Assembly (NCBI RefSeq): GCF_030268005.1
Contig: NZ_BRZC01000004.1
Coordinates: forward strand, 870,926 to 934,925
DNA from: Microbacterium arabinogalactanolyticum
GTDB lineage: Bacteria > Actinomycetota > Actinomycetes > Actinomycetales > Microbacteriaceae
DNA: 64,000 nt
Direction: 5' to 3'
A program made the position numbers and the translations under genes. This document shows, in pieces, positions 52,910 through 61,342 of the stretch (the first letter of the stretch is position 1; each line of letters begins with the position of its first letter). Below the pieces are notes generated by a model. The model was not told where the DNA came from. It saw only the letters and a program-made list of their open reading frames with translations, and ran no database searches.

Positions 52910-53724
52910 GCCACGACGACGTCCACGTCTCGGTCGACGAGCTGGAACTCGCGTCCGAGCTGTCCGGAGGGGAGGCGACCGCCGCCTCCGCCAACATCGC
53001 CGAGTACGCGCTGTGGCTCGCCGACGACGCCCTGATCCTGTCGCAGCAGCTGGGTGCGTGGATCTCCCGCGCACCGGAACTGGAGGAGGACGTCGCCCTC
53101 GGCAACATCGCCCTGGACCTGCTCGGTCACGCCCGCTCGCTGCTGCGGTACGCCGGTTCCTGGGACGGGCGCAGCGAGGATGACCTGGCGTACTTCCGCG
53201 ACGAGGCCGAGTTCCGCAGCGCCTGGCTCATGGAGCAGCCCAACGGCGACTTCGCGCAGACCATCGCGCGTCAGCTGCTGGCATCCGCCTACATGTTCGA
53301 GCTGTACTCGGCGCTGCGCCGCTCAACCGATGAGACCCTCGCCGCGATCGCAGAGAAGTCCCTCAAGGAGGTGGACTATCACCGCGACCACGCCGTGCAG
53401 TGGGTGCTGCGGCTGGCCGGCGGCACCGAGCTCTCCCGCGAGAGGATGATCCGCGCGCTGAACGATGTGTGGCCGTACGTCGACGAGCTGTTCCGCGACG
53501 ACCCGCTGATCGATCGCCTCGGCGATGCGGCGGCGCGTCCGTCCGCGCTCCGCGCCGGTTTCGACGCCGTGATCGCGACCGTGCTCACCGAGGCCGAGCT
53601 CGAGACACCGACGATCGGCCAGTCCCGGGCCGGCGGCCGGCACGGCGCTCATTCGACCCCGATGGGCCACCTGCTCGCCGAGATGCAGGTGCTCGCCCGA
53701 CGGCATCCGGGAGCGAGCTGGTGA
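52906..53724 (+). CDS. paaC: phenylacetyl-CoA epoxidase subunit C
   Basis: 272 aa ferritin-like structural partner of PaaA. EYALWLADDALILSQQLGAW, DVALGNIALDLLGHARSLLRYAG, KEVDYHRDHAVQWVLRLAGGT. GTG start in a GTGA overlap with paaB. Confidence 0.94.
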   Translation: MSHDDVHVSVDELELASELSGGEATAASANIAEYALWLADDALILSQQLGAWISRAPELEEDVALGNIALDLLGHARSLLRYAGSWDGRSEDDLAYFRDEAEFRSAWLMEQPNGDFAQTIARQLLASAYMFELYSALRRSTDETLAAIAEKSLKEVDYHRDHAVQWVLRLAGGTELSRERMIRALNDVWPYVDELFRDDPLIDRLGDAAARPSALRAGFDAVIATVLTEAELETPTIGQSRAGGRHGAHSTPMGHLLAEMQVLARRHPGASW

Positions 53725-54230
53725 CCACCATGACCGTCTCCGATGTCACCACCGCACGTGCGCGGGAGATCGCCGCACGCGTGACCGACCCCGAGATCCC
53801 CGTCCTGACCATCGAGGACCTCGGCGTGCTGCGCGATGTCAGGACGGATGCCGCGGGGCGCGTCACCGTCGACATCACGCCGACGTACAGCGGATGCCCG
53901 GCGATGGACGCCATCCGCGACGACGTCATCCTCGCGCTCACCGCCGAGGGATTCGAGGACGTCGAGGTGCGGCTGGCGCTCTCCCCCGCCTGGACCACCG
54001 ACTGGATGAGCGCCGAGGGCAAGCGCAAGCTCACCGAGTTCGGCATCGCCCCGCCCTCCGGCCGGGCCGCCCTCGGGCAGGGGCCGATCCGCCTCTCGCT
54101 GAGTGTCAAGTGCCCGCGGTGCGGTTCGCTGAACACCCGCGAGGTGTCCCGCTTCGGCTCCACCTCGTGCAAGGCGCTCTACGAGTGCCGCGCGTGCCTG
54201 GAGCCCTTCGACCATTTCAAGGTGATCTGA
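53721..54230 (+). CDS. paaD: phenylacetate pathway protein PaaD (SufT-like)
   Basis: 169 aa. N-terminal MIP18/DUF59 domain (VTDPEIPVLTIEDLGVLRDV, TYSGCPAMDAIRDDV) and a C-terminal zinc-ribbon-like pair CPRCGS ... CRACLEPFDHF. Needed for assembly of the epoxidase, probably of its iron or Fe-S centres. GTG 53721 overlaps the paaC stop; an ATG at 53730 is the alternative start. Confidence 0.93.
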   Translation: MTTMTVSDVTTARAREIAARVTDPEIPVLTIEDLGVLRDVRTDAAGRVTVDITPTYSGCPAMDAIRDDVILALTAEGFEDVEVRLALSPAWTTDWMSAEGKRKLTEFGIAPPSGRAALGQGPIRLSLSVKCPRCGSLNTREVSRFGSTSCKALYECRACLEPFDHFKVI

Positions 54231-55393
54231 TGTCGCTGTTCCGGATGCCCGATTCCCGCCCGCATGAGAGCGCCGCCGCGCGCCCGAGCGGAGACCGGCA
54301 CCGCGCACGGTTCCACACGCTGACCGTGTCGGACGTGCGCCACCTCACCGACGACGCCATCGAGGTGGGCTTCACGGTTCCCGCCGAGCTCGCCGACGAC
54401 TACGCCTACCTGCCCGGTCAGTACGTGGCGCTGCGGGTGCACCTCGACGGGGCGGAGGTGCGCCGCTCGTACTCGCTGTGCCGCCCGCCGGTGCCCGTGC
54501 TCGACGGCGCGACCAGCCTGGCGGTCGCCGTCAAGCGCGACGAGGGCGGCCTGTTCTCCACGTGGGCGCAGACCGAACTGCATCCGGGCTTCGAGATCGA
54601 CGTGATGAGCCCGCAGGGCACGTTCACCTCGGGGCTCGAGGAGCTCGAGGGCACGCACGTCGTCGGCATCGCCGCCGGCTCCGGCATCACGCCGATGATG
54701 GCGCTCGCGCGCAATCTGCTCACGGCGTCCGAGACCACGCGCTTCACGCTGCTGTACACGAACAAGTCCACCAGCGACGTGATGTTCCTCGAAGACCTCG
54801 CGGACCTCAAGGACCGCTACCCGACCCGGCTGGTGCTGCACCACGTGCTCTCGCGAGAGCAGCGCACCGCGCCGGTGCTCTCCGGACGCATCGACGAGGA
54901 GAAGCTGCGCACGATCCTGGACTCGCTCATCCTGCCCTCCACGGTCGACGAGTGGTTCCTGTGCGGGCCGTTCGCCCTGGTGGACCTGTGCCGCGAGGTG
55001 CTGGCCGACATCGGCGTGCCCCGCGAGCACGTGCGCTTCGAGCTGTTCACCACCGGCGACGCGCCCTCCGAGCGAGGCCCCCGCCAGGTGGAGGTGCGCG
55101 CCGGCGAGAAGGCGTACCGCATCGAGATCAACCTCGACGGGGTCTCCTCGACGGTGGAGAGCCCGGTCGACGCCCACGAGTCCGTGCTGAACGCCGCGCT
55201 GCGCGTGCGCCCGGACGCCCCCTTCGCGTGCTCGGGCGGCGTGTGCGGCACCTGCCGTGCACGGGTGCTGGAGGGCAGCGTGACCATGACCGAGAACTAC
55301 GCGCTGGAGCCCGATGAGCTCGAGCGCGGCTACGTGCTCACCTGCCAGTCCCACCCCACCAGCGACCGCATCGTCGTCGACTACGACGTCTGA
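54230..55393 (+). CDS. paaE: phenylacetyl-CoA epoxidase reductase subunit E
   Basis: 387 aa NADPH reductase passing electrons to PaaA. FAD-binding RRSYSLCRPP, NAD(P)-binding GIAAGSGITPMMALARN and CGPFALVDLCREVL, and a C-terminal plant-type 2Fe-2S ferredoxin with CSGGVCGTCRARV and CQSHP. One-base overlap with paaD. Confidence 0.95.
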   Translation: MSLFRMPDSRPHESAAARPSGDRHRARFHTLTVSDVRHLTDDAIEVGFTVPAELADDYAYLPGQYVALRVHLDGAEVRRSYSLCRPPVPVLDGATSLAVAVKRDEGGLFSTWAQTELHPGFEIDVMSPQGTFTSGLEELEGTHVVGIAAGSGITPMMALARNLLTASETTRFTLLYTNKSTSDVMFLEDLADLKDRYPTRLVLHHVLSREQRTAPVLSGRIDEEKLRTILDSLILPSTVDEWFLCGPFALVDLCREVLADIGVPREHVRFELFTTGDAPSERGPRQVEVRAGEKAYRIEINLDGVSSTVESPVDAHESVLNAALRVRPDAPFACSGGVCGTCRARVLEGSVTMTENYALEPDELERGYVLTCQSHPTSDRIVVDYDV

Positions 55394-55431
55394 CCGGACC
55401 GCGCAGGCCCGCCCACGACCGAAGGAGCATC

Positions 55432-56202
55432 ATGATCGACCTCGCCATCGCCGACGGCGTCGCGCACGTCACCCTCAACGCCCCCTCGAAGCTCAACTCG
55501 CTCGACGAGCAGGCGCTGCACGACCTGGGCCGCGCCTACGACGAGGCCGAGCAGGCCGGCGTCCGCGCGCTGGTGCTGCGCGGCGAGGGCCGGGCGTTCT
55601 GCGCGGGGCGTGACATCTCCGGCGTCGACCCCCGGGATGACGACGTGATCGGCTACCTCGGAGGCCTGGTCACGCCGCTGCTCAAGCGGATGGCGGCCTT
55701 CCCCGCCCCGACGTTCGCCGTCGCGCACGGCGCATGCCTGGGCGTCGGCCTGGGGCTGCTGATCGCCACGGATGTCGTGTACGTCGCCGAGTCCGCGAAG
55801 ATCGGCTCCCCGTTCGCCGCGCTCGGGGCGACACTCGACTCCGGCGGGCACGCCCTGTTCCTCGACCGGCTCGGCGCGCACAAGACGCTGGACCTCATCT
55901 ACACGGGCCGGCTCATGACGGGCGCCGAGGCCGTGGCATCCGGCCTGTTCTCCCGCGTGCTCCCCGATGACGAGGTCGTGCAGGCCACCGAGGCCGCGGC
56001 GGTTGCGGCCTCCCGCGGAGCGACGGCGGCGTTCCTCGCGAGCAAGCAGCTGGTCGCCCGAATCCGGGACGGGCGGCTCGCGCTGTGGGAGTCGGTCGAG
56101 ATCGAGAATGCCGCTCAGGCCGCCCTCTGCGACACGGACGACTACCGCGAGGGCTTCGCCGCCTTCCAGCAGAAGCGCAAGCCGGAGTTCCACGGGCGCT
56201 GA
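55432..56202 (+). CDS. paaG: 1,2-epoxyphenylacetyl-CoA isomerase-like enoyl-CoA hydratase (PaaG)
   Basis: 256 aa crotonase that would turn the ring epoxide into oxepin-CoA. LNSLDEQALHDLGRAYDE, GEGRAFCAGRDISGVD, GACLGVGLGLLIATDVVY and SPFAALGATLDSGG. GAAGGAG precedes the ATG. Called PaaG because it completes the pathway and lies in the second paa block; sequence alone would allow another hydratase/isomerase. Confidence 0.82.
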   Translation: MIDLAIADGVAHVTLNAPSKLNSLDEQALHDLGRAYDEAEQAGVRALVLRGEGRAFCAGRDISGVDPRDDDVIGYLGGLVTPLLKRMAAFPAPTFAVAHGACLGVGLGLLIATDVVYVAESAKIGSPFAALGATLDSGGHALFLDRLGAHKTLDLIYTGRLMTGAEAVASGLFSRVLPDDEVVQATEAAAVAASRGATAAFLASKQLVARIRDGRLALWESVEIENAAQAALCDTDDYREGFAAFQQKRKPEFHGR

Positions 56203-56236
56203 CAACGTCGGTGGCCGGTGCGACAATTCCGGGATG
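56199..56236 (+). promoter_or_regulatory. leaderless promoter of the DNA ligase gene
   Basis: CTGACA (56199-56204, overlapping the paaG stop), 17-base spacer, GACAAT (56222-56227), six bases, ATG 56234. No Shine-Dalgarno. Confidence 0.6.
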
Positions 56237-57757
56237 ATGCTCTCGGAGCTGGTCGCCACCACCGACGAGGTCGCGGCGACGTCGTCGCGGCTGGCCAAGA
56301 TCGACGCGCTCGCACGGCTGCTGGAGCGCGCCGACCCGGACGAGGTCGTGCCACTGGTCGGACTGCTGCTCGCCTCACCGCGGCAGGGCCGGCTCGGAGT
56401 GGGCTGGCGCACGCTGACCTCGCTCGACGTCACTCACGCCACCGCAGCGACCCTCACCATCACCGACGTCGACCGGATGCTGGATGCCCTGGCCGCCGCG
56501 TCCGGTTCCGGATCCGCCGCCGCGCGGCATGACCTTCTCGCCGACCTCGCCGCGCGCGCCACCGGGGCCGAGTGGGACCTGCTCGCCCGCGCGATGCTGG
56601 GCGAGCTGCGCACGGGCGCCCTGTCCGGCGTGCTGCTCGACGCGATCGCCAGGGCATCCGGGCGACCGGTGGCCGCCGTCCGTCGCGCGGCCATGCTCGC
56701 CGGCGATCTCGGCGAGACCGCGCGGCTGGCGCTGACCGGCACGGAGGACGAACTGGACGCCGTCGGCCTGCAGGTGGGCCGCGCTGTGCTGCCGATGCTC
56801 GCGGCGAGCGCCGCGACCCCGACGGCGGCGCTCGAGATCACGGGCCGAGCCTCGGTGGAGTACAAGCTCGACGGAGCCCGGATCCAGGTGCACCGGCACG
56901 GCGATGAGGTGAGCGTGTTCACCCGCAGCCTCGCCGACATCACGCACCGGGTGCCCGAGCTCGTCGAGATCGTGCGTGCGCTTCCCGTGCGCGATGCGAT
57001 CCTCGACGGCGAGACGCTGTCGCTCGACGAGGACGGCGGACCGCGCCCGTTCCAGGAGACGATGTCGCGCTTCGGTGCGGACGCGTCCCGCGAGCTCGCG
57101 CTGCGCCCCTGGTTCTTCGACGTGCTGCACCTGGACGGCCGCGACCTGATCGATGAGCCGCTCTCCACCCGTCTCGCCGAGCTCGAGCGCGTCGCGGGCG
57201 AGTGGCGGATGCCGGGGATCATCACCGACGACGCCGAGGCCGCCGAGCAGCTGTCCCGCGAGGCACTGGCCGCCGGTCACGAGGGCGTCGTCGTGAAGGC
57301 CGTCGATTCGCCGTACAGTGCCGGCCGCCGCGGAAAGTCCTGGGTGAAGGTCAAGCCCGTGCTCACGTTCGACCTGGTCGTACTGGCCGCCGAGTGGGGA
57401 TCGGGCCGCCGCCGCGGGATGCTGTCCAACCTGCACCTGGGGGCGCTCGACCCCGTGGGCGAGTTCGTCGAGCCTGGCGGGCTCGTGATGGTCGGGAAGA
57501 CGTTCAAGGGTCTCACCGACGAGTTGCTGCGCTGGCAGACCGAGACGTTTCCCGGTGTCGAGAGCCATCGCACGCCGCACGCGGTCTTCCTGCGCCCCGA
57601 GATCGTCGTCGAGATCGCCATCGACGGCGTGCAGCGCTCCCCGCGCTACCCCGGCGGCATCGCGCTGCGCTTCGCCCGCGTCAAGGGCTACCGCCCCGAC
57701 AAGAACCCCGCCGAGGCGGACACCATCCAGGCGCTGCGCGCTCTGCTGCGCGGCTGA
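56234..57757 (+). CDS. ligB: ATP-dependent DNA ligase
   Basis: 507 aa, the size of actinobacterial LigB. N-terminal DNA-binding domain (LLASPRQGRLGVGWRTL, LLGELRTGAL-like region), adenylation domain with the nucleophile Lys211 in EYKLDGARIQVH, DGETLSLDEDG, GHEGVVVKAVDSPYSAGRRGKSWVKVKP. OB-fold domain at the C-terminus. Seals nicks with ATP; secondary to the NAD-dependent LigA. The start lies in a leaderless context, and a second ATG follows at 56237. Confidence 0.92.
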   Translation: MMLSELVATTDEVAATSSRLAKIDALARLLERADPDEVVPLVGLLLASPRQGRLGVGWRTLTSLDVTHATAATLTITDVDRMLDALAAASGSGSAAARHDLLADLAARATGAEWDLLARAMLGELRTGALSGVLLDAIARASGRPVAAVRRAAMLAGDLGETARLALTGTEDELDAVGLQVGRAVLPMLAASAATPTAALEITGRASVEYKLDGARIQVHRHGDEVSVFTRSLADITHRVPELVEIVRALPVRDAILDGETLSLDEDGGPRPFQETMSRFGADASRELALRPWFFDVLHLDGRDLIDEPLSTRLAELERVAGEWRMPGIITDDAEAAEQLSREALAAGHEGVVVKAVDSPYSAGRRGKSWVKVKPVLTFDLVVLAAEWGSGRRRGMLSNLHLGALDPVGEFVEPGGLVMVGKTFKGLTDELLRWQTETFPGVESHRTPHAVFLRPEIVVEIAIDGVQRSPRYPGGIALRFARVKGYRPDKNPAEADTIQALRALLRG

Positions 57758-57775
57758 CAGCCGCGCACACGGGGC

Positions 57776-58285
57776 TCAGGCGCTGGGCGGCAGGCCCTGG
57801 TCCTCCTCGACGACCGTGCCCTTGAAGGACCAGGGGAAGTTGATCCACAGGTCGGTGTCCTTGAAGGAGTAGTCGGGCTGGATGATCGTGGTCGGCTTCG
57901 TGTAGATGGTGACCGAGCGGACGTCAGCGCCCTTCTCCTGCAGCAGCTTCACGGCCAGCGCGAGGGTGCGGCCCGAGTCGGCGACGTCGTCGACCAGCAG
58001 CACGCGACGCCCGTTCAGGTAGTCCATGTCGAGCTCGGGCGGCAGCACCTCGGGGGCGTCCAGCACGGTGCCGATGCCGGTGTAGAACTCCATGTTGATC
58101 GCACCGCAGTTCTTGGCACCCAGGCCGTACGCGATGGCGCCCGCGGGCAGCAGTCCGCCGCGAGCGATCGCCACGACGACCTCGGGCACGAAGCCGCTGT
58201 CGAGGATGTTCCGGGCGAGCTCGCGCGTCGCGTCTCCGAAGCCGTCCCAGGTGAGCGTCTCGCGCTCGATCGCTGTATCCGTCAT
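57776..58285 (-). CDS. purine-type phosphoribosyltransferase
   Basis: 169 aa PRTase with the PRPP loop VLLVDDVADSGRTLALAV (about residues 91-108). VVAIARGGLLPAGAIAYGLG supplies the hood/base-side loop. Similar to bacterial xanthine/guanine phosphoribosyltransferase-like proteins that join PRPP to a base. ATG 58285 is preferred to 58303; GAGAAT lies six bases upstream, so it may be leaderless. It lies five bases after the amidase stop, so it could also be read from that operon, which would fit a nitrogen-base salvage link. Confidence 0.85.
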   Translation of the reverse strand: MTDTAIERETLTWDGFGDATRELARNILDSGFVPEVVVAIARGGLLPAGAIAYGLGAKNCGAINMEFYTGIGTVLDAPEVLPPELDMDYLNGRRVLLVDDVADSGRTLALAVKLLQEKGADVRSVTIYTKPTTIIQPDYSFKDTDLWINFPWSFKGTVVEEDQGLPPSA

Positions 58286-58289
58286 TGCT

Positions 58290-59717
58290 CTATTCTCGTG
58301 CATCCGGTGCCCGCGAGATCACCGGATCGAGCGGCACACGCGCACGCCAGGGCGAGATCGATTCGAGGCGGCGGGCGACGGCGATCAGTTCGGCGTCGCC
58401 GAACATCCGCCCGAGCAGGTGCATGCCGGCCGGGCGGCCGTCGGGTTCACCGCTCGGGATGCCGAGGCCCGGCAGTCCCGTGAGGTTGGCGGCGCTCAGC
58501 ATCCGCAGGGCGCTGCCCAGCGACTCGTCGTCGCCGGCATCCGTCAGCTCGCTGGCCATCGTCGCCAGCAGCGGGGCGCCGGCGGGGAGGGTCGGCGCGG
58601 CGATCGCGGTGAGGTCCGCGTCGCTGAGCGCGCGCTCGATGCGCCTGCGCAGAGCGTGCCGCACGCGCAGCGCCAACCGGACGTCAGCCGGGTCGATGAG
58701 AGCGCCCGTCGCGATCATGACCCGCGTGCCCGGCAGGTACTCGACCGCCGCCGCGCGGAGACGCGACCGGTGCTCCGGCACGGACTCGGAGAGCGAGACG
58801 ACGAGGCCTGCGGTGAGCGCGGCGTCCAGGAACGACAGGTCGAGCTCGACGATCTCCGCGCCCGTGTCGGCCAGTCGCGCGAGGGACTCGTCGATCGCCG
58901 TGCGCACCGGCTCGCCCACTCCCCAGAGCGACCACAGAGCGCGGTCGACGCCGATGCGGAGCGGACCGACCGGAGGCCTGAGGGCGCTGTCGGCGACGGA
59001 GCCGCCGAACGCGCGGTCGCGTGCGGCCGGATCGGCGATGGCATCCAGCACCAGCGCACAGCCGAGAGCGGATGCCGTGAGCGGACCGATCGCGTCCATG
59101 GTGCGGCTGATCGTGATCGCGCCCTCTGTCGAGACGAGGCCCGCGCTGGACTTGAGACCGACGATGCCGTTGACCGATGCGGGGTTCCGGATCGATCCGC
59201 CGGTGTCCGTCCCGAGCATCGCGGGCGCATCGCCCACCGCGACCGCCACGCCGGAGCCGATGCTCGATCCACCGGCGTAGCGCGCAGGGTCACGGGGGTT
59301 GAGGGTGGGCGGCTGCCCCTGTCCGAAGGCGAACTCGTAGGTGTGGGCCTTGCCGAGCAGCACGCCGCCGGCGTCGCGCAGCCGCGCCACGGCGACCGCA
59401 TCCCGCTCCGCGGGGCCCGCGTCCGCGAGGGACTCGGATCCTCCGCGCGTGGGCATCCCCGCCACGTCGATGACGTCCTTCACGCCGACGGGGATGCCGT
59501 CCATCGGCCCGCGGGAGTTCCCCGCACGTCGGCGCGCGTCGCTCCGCCGCGCCTGAGCGAGAGCTGCATCCGCATCGACGAAGGCCCAGGCGTGCACGTG
59601 CGGATCCGTCGCGGCGATGCGCTCGATGCTCGACTGCACCAGCTCGACGCTGCTCAGGCTGCCGTCCGCGAGCGCCTGGGAGGCGTCGTCCACGCCGAGC
59701 CGCCAGAGCTCAGTCAT
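58290..59717 (-). CDS. amidase-signature family hydrolase
   Basis: 475 aa serine amidase. Catalytic triad Lys in VGVKDVIDVAGMP, cis-Ser in YAGGSSIGSGVAVAVG and nucleophilic Ser in GTDTGGSIRNPASVNG are all present. The relation is to AtzE/GatA-type amidases that cleave linear amides or ureido compounds. Its ATG overlaps the stop of the 58-aa gene upstream, the same arrangement as an amidase with an AtzG/GatC-like partner. In this cluster it could hydrolyse the half-amide or ureido acid produced by ring opening. Confidence 0.9.
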   Translation of the reverse strand: MTELWRLGVDDASQALADGSLSSVELVQSSIERIAATDPHVHAWAFVDADAALAQARRSDARRRAGNSRGPMDGIPVGVKDVIDVAGMPTRGGSESLADAGPAERDAVAVARLRDAGGVLLGKAHTYEFAFGQGQPPTLNPRDPARYAGGSSIGSGVAVAVGDAPAMLGTDTGGSIRNPASVNGIVGLKSSAGLVSTEGAITISRTMDAIGPLTASALGCALVLDAIADPAARDRAFGGSVADSALRPPVGPLRIGVDRALWSLWGVGEPVRTAIDESLARLADTGAEIVELDLSFLDAALTAGLVVSLSESVPEHRSRLRAAAVEYLPGTRVMIATGALIDPADVRLALRVRHALRRRIERALSDADLTAIAAPTLPAGAPLLATMASELTDAGDDESLGSALRMLSAANLTGLPGLGIPSGEPDGRPAGMHLLGRMFGDAELIAVARRLESISPWRARVPLDPVISRAPDARE

Positions 59718-59886
59718 CCGTGGTCTCCCCCGCTCGGACCAGTTCCGCGGCGATCGCGCGGAACACCGGCAGGCCGGCACGCAGATCCGTGATCGCCGCG
59801 GCGATGGCCGGCGCGTCCTCGCGGGCGATCTCGGCGCCGAGCAGTTCAACGACGACCGCGAGCTCGCCGGATGACAGCGCGCTCAT
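59710..59886 (-). CDS. AtzG/GatC-like amidase small subunit
   Basis: 58 aa, helical: MSALSSGELAVVVELLGAEI, then IAAAITDLRAGLPVFRAIAAEL. The size, two-helix pattern and position fit DUF4089/AtzG-like proteins, which in the cyanuric-acid pathway bind and stabilise the amidase AtzE. Starts in an ATGA overlap with the amidohydrolase stop and ends inside the amidase start. The assignment rests on size, helices and context. Confidence 0.65.
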   Translation of the reverse strand: MSALSSGELAVVVELLGAEIAREDAPAIAAAITDLRAGLPVFRAIAAELVRAGETTDD

Positions 59887-61262
59887 GCGCGCGCCGCCGA
59901 CAGCATCCGGCCGCGCTCCGCGACCGGCACCCCGCCGATGTACACGCGCCGCACGACGCGGAGGTCGTCGCGGTCGGCGATCACGAGGTCGGCGGGTGCT
60001 CCGCGTCGCAGCATCGCGCCGCCCTCGACCAGGCCGGGGACGAGCGCGGCGGGAACGGAGGTCACCATCTCCACGGCCTCCGCGAGGCCGCGATGCCCCC
60101 GCGCGATGACGTCCTGCACGGCCGAGATCAGAGGATCGTGGCGGCCGTCGTGCCCGTAGTCCGTGGCGAGGACGTCGACGAGGTCGATGCCCTCGAGCAG
60201 GGCGTCCCAGTGCTCCCGGGTCTGCACGGTCTCGCGGCCCTCGAGCAGGTCGAACACGCTCGCCTCTCCGTACCATCCGGCGTCGCGTCCGGACTCCGCC
60301 AGCCGCACCGCCTCCGAGGGCGTGTGCGAGGTGTGGTTCACGTGCCCGGCGATGATCGTCGCGGGCCGGCGGTCGTCCGATCGCTGAAGCTCGCGGATCA
60401 GGTCGGCGGATGCCGATGCGCTGTGCACCAGGGCGGGCACACCGAACCTCCTGGCAGCCTCCACGCCTTCCCGGATGCCGTCCCGCGCGCTGCCGACCGA
60501 GGGCATCACGGTGTCCACCACGAGCCGTCGCAGCGCCTCCGGGTCGACGCCGCCGAGCCCGGCCTGCGCGGCCCGCTCCGTGAACAGCTCGGAGCTGTAG
60601 GCGCCCTCGTCCATGAACCGCCCGAGCACCGACTCCTTCAGTCCGCGCGCCTGCGCCTGCGTGACGACGACGCCCGTGCGCCGGAGGATCGCCGCAGGGA
60701 GGAAGACCAGGTCCTGACCGCCGCCACCGAGGGTCTGCCCGCCGGCGAGCTCGCCGATCGCGACCGCGCCGTCCGCCAGCATCCGCTCGATCGTCTGCTG
60801 CGTGTGCTGCCCGGTCAGGCCCGCGCCGTCTGCGGCGAGCGCCGCCGCGATCGAACCGGGGATGTGCGCCGTGGCGCCGCGCACGTGCACGGCATGACGA
60901 CGATCCGCCTCGCGGATCTCGTCCATGGTTCCGAGCCCGCAGGTGCTGAGCACGGTCGTCGTCCCGGCGATCGCATGACCGTCGAGGTGGCCGAGCCAGC
61001 GCTCGTCCGGCAGCGGTGCCGAGCCGCTGGGGAACAGCGGCGACGGGCTGACTCCGTGCGTGTGGATGTTGACCAGTCCCGGCATGAGGATGCTGTCGGG
61101 CTCGTCGACGACCTCACCGGCGAACGCCTCCGCGGCGCGGCGCGCGCCCAGCGCATCCAGCACCTCCACGATCCGGCCGTCGTCGACGACCACGGCGCCG
61201 CCCTCGAGGATCGTCCCGCCGGTGGCGGGCACCACCACGCCGGCACGGATAAGAGTCGGCAT
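59883..61262 (-). CDS. amidohydrolase-superfamily enzyme
   Basis: 459 aa metal-dependent hydrolase. Small beta domain at both ends (GGTILEGGAVVVDDGRI; GAPADLVIADRDDLRVV), metal strand LVNIHTHGVS (HxH), GHVNHTSHT, and DVLATDYGHDGRHDPL with the catalytic Asp. The stretch VAIGELAGGQTLGGGG is faintly like enamidase-type proteins. It would open a cyclic amide or deaminate. AGAGGGGAGTCC precedes ATG 61262. First gene of the amidohydrolase-AtzG-amidase unit, divergent from the PuuE-like gene across a palindrome. Substrate unknown. Confidence 0.82.
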   Translation of the reverse strand: MPTLIRAGVVVPATGGTILEGGAVVVDDGRIVEVLDALGARRAAEAFAGEVVDEPDSILMPGLVNIHTHGVSPSPLFPSGSAPLPDERWLGHLDGHAIAGTTTVLSTCGLGTMDEIREADRRHAVHVRGATAHIPGSIAAALAADGAGLTGQHTQQTIERMLADGAVAIGELAGGQTLGGGGQDLVFLPAAILRRTGVVVTQAQARGLKESVLGRFMDEGAYSSELFTERAAQAGLGGVDPEALRRLVVDTVMPSVGSARDGIREGVEAARRFGVPALVHSASASADLIRELQRSDDRRPATIIAGHVNHTSHTPSEAVRLAESGRDAGWYGEASVFDLLEGRETVQTREHWDALLEGIDLVDVLATDYGHDGRHDPLISAVQDVIARGHRGLAEAVEMVTSVPAALVPGLVEGGAMLRRGAPADLVIADRDDLRVVRRVYIGGVPVAERGRMLSAARA

Positions 61263-61307
61263 GGACTCCCCCTCTCGACGGCCGGCCTCGTCACCGGTAG
61301 ATTCATC

Positions 61308-61328
61308 ATATCGAAGCCGCTTCACTAT
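61308..61328. promoter_or_regulatory. palindromic operator between divergent hydrolase genes
   Basis: Core GAAGC-C-GCTTC (61313-61323) with outer arms ATA (61308-61310) and TAT (61326-61328), in the 80-base gap between the amidohydrolase and the PuuE-like gene. A TATGAT -10 for the minus-strand gene lies at 61310-61305. The XRE-cupin regulator nearby is the likely ligand. Confidence 0.5.
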
Positions 61329-61342
61329 AGCCAGGAGGACCG

